Below are positions 31,836-35,681 of a DNA stretch of 38,292 nt, piece by piece. Each line of letters opens with the position of its first letter. Within the stretch, counting starts at the first letter, position 1. The notes under the pieces are model-generated. The model ran no database searches, was not told the DNA's origin, and worked only from the letters and a program-made list of their open reading frames with translations. Made by a program: the position numbers and the translations under genes. This DNA is from a virus, in the IMG/VR virus record IMGVR_UViG_3300023178_000116, positions 1-38,292 of that record; one strand, given 5' to 3'.

Positions 31836-33600
31836 AATAAAAAATCTCACAGTTAAGAATTTTATGAGTGTAGGTAATGCTACACAAGCAGTTGACTTTG
31901 ATAAACAGCAATTAACGTTGGTGCTAGGTGAAAACTTAGACCAAGGTGGTGATGATAGCGGCTCTAGAAACGGAACAGGTAAGACCACTATCATTAACGC
32001 CCTTTCATATGCTATATTTGGTATGGCATTAACCAACATTAGGCGTGATAATCTTGTAAACAAAACAAATAACAAAGCAATGTTGGTAACTCTTACGTTT
32101 GAAAAAGACGGAGTAGAGTATCATATTGAAAGAGGACGTAAACCCAACTTACTAAAGTTTAGTATTAACGGTAATGAACAAGAAATGACTGACGAATCAC
32201 AAGGCGACAGTCGTAAAACACAAGAAGATATTAATGATTTATTAGGTATGAGCCATGATATGTTTAAGCATATTGTTGCACTAAACACATACACAGAACC
32301 ATTTTTATCAATGAAAAACAATGACCAACGTGCTATCATTGAGCAACTTTTAGGTATTACTATCCTATCTGAAAAAGCAGATATGCTTAGAGATAAAATT
32401 AAAGAAACAAGAGATAGTATTACAGAAGAAAATGCAAAAATTACAGCAATCAAAACCAGCAATGAAAAAATTACTGAAAACATTGGTCGGTTAGAAAGCA
32501 GACGCAAGGCGTGGATTGCACAAAACAGAGAAGAATGCCTTAAATTAGAAAAAGGTATTAAGGAATTAGAGCAAGTTGACATTGAAGCAGAACTAGAAGC
32601 ACATGAAAAACTTGCAACTTGGACAGAAACAACAACTAGACACTCTAATTTACTAAAAGAAAGAGCAACAATTGAACGTGCCTTGGAACAAGCAGATAAA
32701 AATGTTCATAAACTTGGAAAAGAGTTGGACGACCTAGAACACGCAAAATGTTATGCTTGTGGACAAGACCTACACGATGACAAACTAGAAGAACTTCGAA
32801 ACAAAATGCAACGTGACTACGGTGATGCACACACATACATGATTGAAATTGCTGATAAGTTTGAAAAAGTTAACCTAAAGATTAGTGACATTGGTGAGAT
32901 TGATGCAAAGCCTATTACATTTTATGATGTTGCTAAAGAAGCATATGATCATAGAAGCAATGTTGAAAACTTAAAAAAAGTATTAGAAGAAAAACAAGCA
33001 GAAACAGATCCTTATCAAGAACAAATTGATGATCTCAAGGATACTGCTATTCAAGAGATCGAATGGGATACTGTAAATGAACTTACTAGTTACAAGGACC
33101 ATCAAGAATTCTTGTATAAACTGTTAACTAACAAAGATTCGTTCATACGTAAAAAGATTATTGAACAAAATCTTGCATATCTAAACAACAGGCTAACATA
33201 TTACTTGGATAAAGTAGGTTTGCCACATACTGTTGTATTCCAAAACGACTTATCAGTTGAAATTCAACAACTAGGACAGGACTTAGACTTTGATAACTTG
33301 TCAAGAGGTGAACGAAATAGACTTATACTTGGTATGAGTTGGGCGTTCCGTGATGTTTGGGAATCATTATATCAAAATATTAACTTATTGTTCATTGATG
33401 AGTTGATTGATAGTGGTATGGATAGTGCAGGTGTTGAAAGTTCTTTGAGTATTCTTAAAAAGATGGGTAGAGAACGTAATAAAAACATCTATTTGATTTC
33501 GCACAAAGACGAATTAATTGGTAGAGTTAATAATGTACTGAAAGTTGTAAAAGAAAACGGCTTTACAAGTTACGATAACGATATTGAAATAGTAGAATGA
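31828..33600 (+). CDS. 46: Recombination endonuclease ATPase gp46 (Rad50/SbcC type)
   Basis: This 590-residue SMC-like ATPase partners gp47. The N-terminal ATPase lobe has a Walker A ending NGTGKTTI (48-55), preceded by an unusual acidic/Gly-rich extension after GEN (about 37-47). Two coiled-coil arms (about 180-300 and 320-450) flank a zinc hook CYAC near 307. The C-terminal lobe carries the ABC signature LSRGERNRL (about 490-498), Walker B LLFIDELID (about 520-528) and a D-loop SGMDS, followed by the switch LISHKDEL. Length is close to T4 gp46 (560). It overlaps gp47 by 8 bases at its start and the next small gene by 4 bases (ATGA), so the three are one operon. Confidence 0.95.
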   Translation: MIKIKNLTVKNFMSVGNATQAVDFDKQQLTLVLGENLDQGGDDSGSRNGTGKTTIINALSYAIFGMALTNIRRDNLVNKTNNKAMLVTLTFEKDGVEYHIERGRKPNLLKFSINGNEQEMTDESQGDSRKTQEDINDLLGMSHDMFKHIVALNTYTEPFLSMKNNDQRAIIEQLLGITILSEKADMLRDKIKETRDSITEENAKITAIKTSNEKITENIGRLESRRKAWIAQNREECLKLEKGIKELEQVDIEAELEAHEKLATWTETTTRHSNLLKERATIERALEQADKNVHKLGKELDDLEHAKCYACGQDLHDDKLEELRNKMQRDYGDAHTYMIEIADKFEKVNLKISDIGEIDAKPITFYDVAKEAYDHRSNVENLKKVLEEKQAETDPYQEQIDDLKDTAIQEIEWDTVNELTSYKDHQEFLYKLLTNKDSFIRKKIIEQNLAYLNNRLTYYLDKVGLPHTVVFQNDLSVEIQQLGQDLDFDNLSRGERNRLILGMSWAFRDVWESLYQNINLLFIDELIDSGMDSAGVESSLSILKKMGRERNKNIYLISHKDELIGRVNNVLKVVKENGFTSYDNDIEIVE

Positions 33601-33815
33601 GCGATATACCACAAGACACGCATGACAAACTTACAAAGGCTTACATGGAATACTACAAAGCCAACGAAGCCTTTGAAATTCGCAAGAGCGAACGTACTAA
33701 ACGTGCGGCTAGAAAGTGGTTAAGCGAAATACGTAGGCTTTGCAGTGAACGTAGAAACGAAATTATGAGTGATTACGTTGATAACAAAAGCCAAAATACA
33801 ACAGACGAAACATAG
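33597..33815 (+). CDS. Small basic hypothetical protein of the gp46 operon
   Basis: This 72-residue protein of no recognised family overlaps the gp46 stop (ATGA), so it is translated with the recombination operon. It is rich in Arg/Lys/Glu and predicted almost wholly helical: KAYMEYYKANEAFEIR, then RTKRAARKWLSEIRRLCSER, then RRNEIMSDYVD and a polar tail. The basic amphipathic central helix could bind nucleic acid or a partner protein, but that is inference only. Short proteins with a similar helix occur in marine T4-likes as far as I recall. Confidence 0.7.
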   Translation: MSDIPQDTHDKLTKAYMEYYKANEAFEIRKSERTKRAARKWLSEIRRLCSERRNEIMSDYVDNKSQNTTDET

Positions 33816-33833
33816 GCACAAATAAGTACCATT

Positions 33834-34262
33834 ATGCAATGGACTTATCAGGGAAAAACAATTGAATCTATACCAGAAGAGTATGAAGGCTTTGTTTATC
33901 TTATAACAAATACAACTAACGGGCAAAAATACATAGGCAAAAAACTAGCCAAATTCAAAACTACTAAACCTCCCCTAAAAGGACGCAAAAATAAGCGTCG
34001 AGGACACAAAGAATCAGATTGGAAAGACTACTGGGGGTCGTCTGATAAACTATTAGTAGACGTAGAACAACTAGGCCCAGAAAACTTCACAAGAGAAATA
34101 CTATACCTTTGCAAATCACGGGCAGAGATGTCCTATATAGAGGCAAGAGAGCAATTTGACCGCCGAGTATTAGAAACAGACGACTATTATAACGGTATTA
34201 TTAACGTAAGAGTGGGCGGTTCTGATAAATTGCGACAGGCACTACTAGAATACAACAAGTAA
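33834..34262 (+). CDS. GIY-YIG-type nuclease-like protein
   Basis: This 142-residue protein has an N-terminal half fitting a GIY-YIG fold: GFVYLITNTTNGQKYIGKK (about residues 19-37), with VYLI and YIG as the two halves of the motif. A basic segment (KGRKNKRRGHKESDWKDYWG, about 50-70) follows, then FTREILYLCKSRAEMSYIEA with a conserved-type Glu, and a C-terminal NVRVGG. In this superfamily the Tyr, Arg and Glu form a metal-dependent nuclease site. Roles range from homing endonucleases (T4 seg genes) to repair and host-DNA breakdown; this sequence does not say which. The ribosome site is weak. It is the last plus-strand gene before the structured gene-free region. Confidence 0.7.
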   Translation: MQWTYQGKTIESIPEEYEGFVYLITNTTNGQKYIGKKLAKFKTTKPPLKGRKNKRRGHKESDWKDYWGSSDKLLVDVEQLGPENFTREILYLCKSRAEMSYIEAREQFDRRVLETDDYYNGIINVRVGGSDKLRQALLEYNK

Positions 34263-34285
34263 CAACTACATAGCAATGATGTTTG

Positions 34286-34661
34286 GTCGGGGATGCTCGA
34301 CTCGCCTTGAGGATATGTGCGATACCATATTCAGATACTGGCGTGTTGCAAGGACAATGCTAACTTAGGCATAAAAGATGTGTGCTCTGTGAAAAAGATA
34401 CAACACACAGGCAAGTGATTTCGAACTGTTTGGGATTAACTGCCTTCCGCGGATTTTGCGAATGCTGAAGTAGGGGGTTATAGGTCTGCCGCCTCCGATA
34501 TGCGTTAGAACGTATAAATCTATTTTATACGCTAAACCGCATAAATCTTCTTAAACAGTTGTGGTGATGCTAACTCACATGATGTGAAACCACTCAATTC
34601 GTCCGGCAACGGGCGAATTGTGGCTCAACTATCTACATGATGCTAAAACGCTATCGCGTTT
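34286..34661 (+). ncRNA. Candidate large structured non-coding RNA, unclassified
   Basis: Consecutive helices can be drawn by eye. Hairpin 34303-34343 has arms CGCC, TTGA, ATATG with CATAT, TCAG, GGCG. Hairpin 34345-34364 pairs GTTGCA with TGC-T-AAC. Stem 34379-34384/34404-34409 pairs TGTGTG with CACACA. Stem 34409-34416/34439-34445 pairs AGGCA-a-GT with ACTGCCT; its loop AACTGTTT (34424-34431) pairs with AAACAGTT (34553-34560), a pseudoknot. Hairpin 34499-34543 has 18 pairs in three blocks. Nested stem 34561-34593 pairs GTGGT with ACCAC around TCACA-TGA-TGTGA. Hairpin 34595-34620 has 11 pairs closed by a GCAA tetraloop, and hairpin 34646-34661 pairs AAACGC with GCGTTT. Wobble pairs (34602-34613, 34307-34334) and the GNRA loop work only if the plus strand is transcribed. 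The heptamer ATGCTAA recurs three times. Ends are approximate; no RNA family was recognised. Confidence 0.6.
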
Positions 34662-34708
34662 ATTACTTAATCATATAAAAAATAAAGTGTTTGAGCAAAG
34701 CGAAAACA

Positions 34709-34729
34709 ATTTGTTACGAAGTAACAAAT
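34709..34729. terminator. Strong AT-rich hairpin between convergent genes
   Basis: ATTTGTTAC and GTAACAAAT form a perfect 9-pair stem around GAA. It lies between the structured region (read rightward) and the convergent minus-strand gene ending at 34772, where a transcription end is expected from either side. It lacks the GC-rich stem and clean T-run of a textbook intrinsic terminator, so it may instead be the last helix of the RNA or an RNA-stabilising 3' end. Confidence 0.35.
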
Positions 34730-34771
34730 CAAATGAATCCAATCCAATGTGAAACATCATCACAAGGGTCA

Positions 34772-34960
34772 TCAATGTAAATCTGGATCACGTCCTAATC
34801 CTTTAACTGTATAATGTTCATTCTTTACGATGGTCCACGATGCTGTATCGTGTCCTTGATCTTGTAACATTGCAATATATGTATGTGCTTCTTCTTCTGA
34901 GGAAAGATTCTGTTCGATAACTTCCCCACGAGCATCAACTACGTCATATGTATATCTCAT
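34772..34960 (-). CDS. Small hypothetical protein of marine T4-like type
   Basis: This 62-residue protein, read toward the gp46 operon, has a predicted beta-alpha-beta layout: MRYTYDVVDARGEVIEQNLS, then an acidic helix SEEEAHTYIAMLQDQG, then SWTIVKNEHYTVKGLGRDPDL. I recall similar short proteins ending GRDPDLH in marine T4-like phages, but none with a known job. There is no signal peptide or membrane segment. No clear Shine-Dalgarno is visible before the ATG at 34960; a perfect inverted repeat lies 7-25 bases upstream. It is the only leftward gene right of 29840. Confidence 0.7.
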   Translation of the reverse strand: MRYTYDVVDARGEVIEQNLSSEEEAHTYIAMLQDQGHDTASWTIVKNEHYTVKGLGRDPDLH

Positions 34961-34966
34961 GATTGA

Positions 34967-34985
34967 ATATTTACTAGGTAAATAT
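34967..34985. repeat. Perfect inverted repeat in a divergent promoter region
   Basis: ATATTTAC and GTAAATAT are perfect 8-base arms around TAG. The site lies 7 bases from the start of the leftward 62-residue gene and 12 bases before the late-type promoter of the rightward internal-protein genes. It has the shape of an operator for a dimeric regulator, or of two divergent TAAATA elements back to back. No regulator is identified here. Confidence 0.45.
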
Positions 34986-34996
34986 CAATAATTATA

Positions 34997-35004
34997 CATA
35001 AATA
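34997..35004 (+). promoter_or_regulatory. Candidate late promoter for the internal-protein genes
   Basis: CATAAATA, one base from T4 TATAAATA, ends 21 bases before the ATG at 35026. A good ribosome site GGGAG (35014-35018) sits 7 bases before that ATG. An overlapping TATAAT (35003-35008) exists, but no -35 hexamer is found 16-18 bases upstream, so a late rather than sigma70 promoter is favoured. Confidence 0.5.
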
Positions 35005-35025
35005 TAATACAACGGGAGTAAAATA

Positions 35026-35670
35026 ATGAAAATTCATCAAATTATAAGTGAATCTGCTGTAAATGAAGCCCCTGGTGGTAGTGCATTAGGTAATATTGCA
35101 CGTAAAGTAGGTGCAAAAGCGGCAGGTGCAGTAGGTATGAAAAATACCTCGGCAGGATTAAGTGGAAAAGCACAATCAAACGATCGTGCAAAAGAAATTG
35201 GTGTTAAATGGACACAATTTGCTAATCAAACAGGTGCAGGAACTAAAGCACCGGATGCTTCTGCACTAGCAGACTTCTTAGCAAAAGAAAAACTATCAAC
35301 TGCTAGACTTAAAGGAATGTCAGGAAAGTTAACTCCCAAACAAGTAGATGACATTTTAACTAAAGTTGCACAAGATACATTTAAAGGAGCGGCAGGACAA
35401 GCGGCTGTTGGTAATGAACCAGAAGCAGATCCAAGTTTAGGCGGTAAGTTTGGTGGGCCAGAAGGCAATGACGCCGGCGGAGCCGGTACAGGACAAGGCG
35501 CTGGTGCGACAGCACAAAGCGGTAGCGATAGCGGTGCTACAGCACAAGGAGGTGCGACAGCACAAAGCGGTAGCGGTCAAGCAGGAGCCAATGGCATTCC
35601 AAAAAACATTCAGGCACAACTAGATAAACTTACTCCGCAACAGAAAAAAGAACTAGCGGCATTACTATAA
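35026..35670 (+). CDS. Candidate internal head protein with core-targeting leader
   Basis: This 214-residue protein begins MKIHQIISE then SAVNEA. In T4, internal proteins start with a leader such as MKTYQEFIAE that targets them to the prohead core and is cut by the gp21 protease after (I/L)xE; ISE here fits, with cleavage after residue 9. The rest is Ala/Gly-rich and soluble: a basic region (ARKVGAKAAGAVG), a helical middle (WTQFANQTG..., LTPKQVDDILTKVAQD) and a low-complexity Gly/Ala/Thr/Gln/Ser repeat (about 140-190). A terminal helix LDKLTPQQKKELAALL follows. No enzyme domain is recognised. It is followed after 11 bases by a larger gene with the same kind of leader and similar low-complexity repeats. 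Core-protein identity is inference from the leader and late-type promoter. Confidence 0.65.
   Translation: MKIHQIISESAVNEAPGGSALGNIARKVGAKAAGAVGMKNTSAGLSGKAQSNDRAKEIGVKWTQFANQTGAGTKAPDASALADFLAKEKLSTARLKGMSGKLTPKQVDDILTKVAQDTFKGAAGQAAVGNEPEADPSLGGKFGGPEGNDAGGAGTGQGAGATAQSGSDSGATAQGGATAQSGSGQAGANGIPKNIQAQLDKLTPQQKKELAALL
35503..35575 (+). repeat. Degenerate tandem repeat in the 214-residue gene
   Basis: The 25-base unit starting GGTGCGACAGCACAAAGCGG occurs perfectly at 35503-35527 and 35551-35575, with a diverged copy between. It encodes GATAQSGS-type Gly/Ala/Thr/Gln/Ser linkers. Similar coding repeats occur in the next gene, suggesting a shared linker type or recombination between them. Confidence 0.75.
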
Positions 35671-35681
35671 GGTAGATAATA

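Larger units (their letters stand above)
34263..34771. other. Gene-free region, about 510 bases
   Basis: No open frame of credible length or composition is found on either strand between the GIY-YIG gene and the convergent 62-residue gene. The middle is visibly richer in G and C than the flanking genes and packed with inverted repeats, annotated separately as a candidate structured RNA and a downstream hairpin. Every other gene junction in the window is under 90 bases, so this gap is exceptional. Confidence 0.8.

Noticed and set aside
34263-34771. tmRNA (one-piece or permuted) in the gene-free region
   Set aside because: A TTCGAAC string at 34420-34426 resembles a T-loop but is not flanked by complementary stem bases, and no tag frame ending in Ala-Ala-stop was found near a GGGG start.
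34263-34771. Group I intron next to a homing nuclease
   Set aside because: No recognisable P-Q-R-S core sequences and no interrupted coding gene on both sides; the flanking genes are convergent and complete.
34263-34771. tRNA genes
   Set aside because: No 7-5-5-5 cloverleaf with a T-loop inside a paired T-stem could be drawn on either strand.
35003-35008. Sigma70 -10 box TATAAT for the internal-protein genes
   Set aside because: No credible -35 hexamer at 16-18 bases upstream; the overlapping CATAAATA late element explains the site better.
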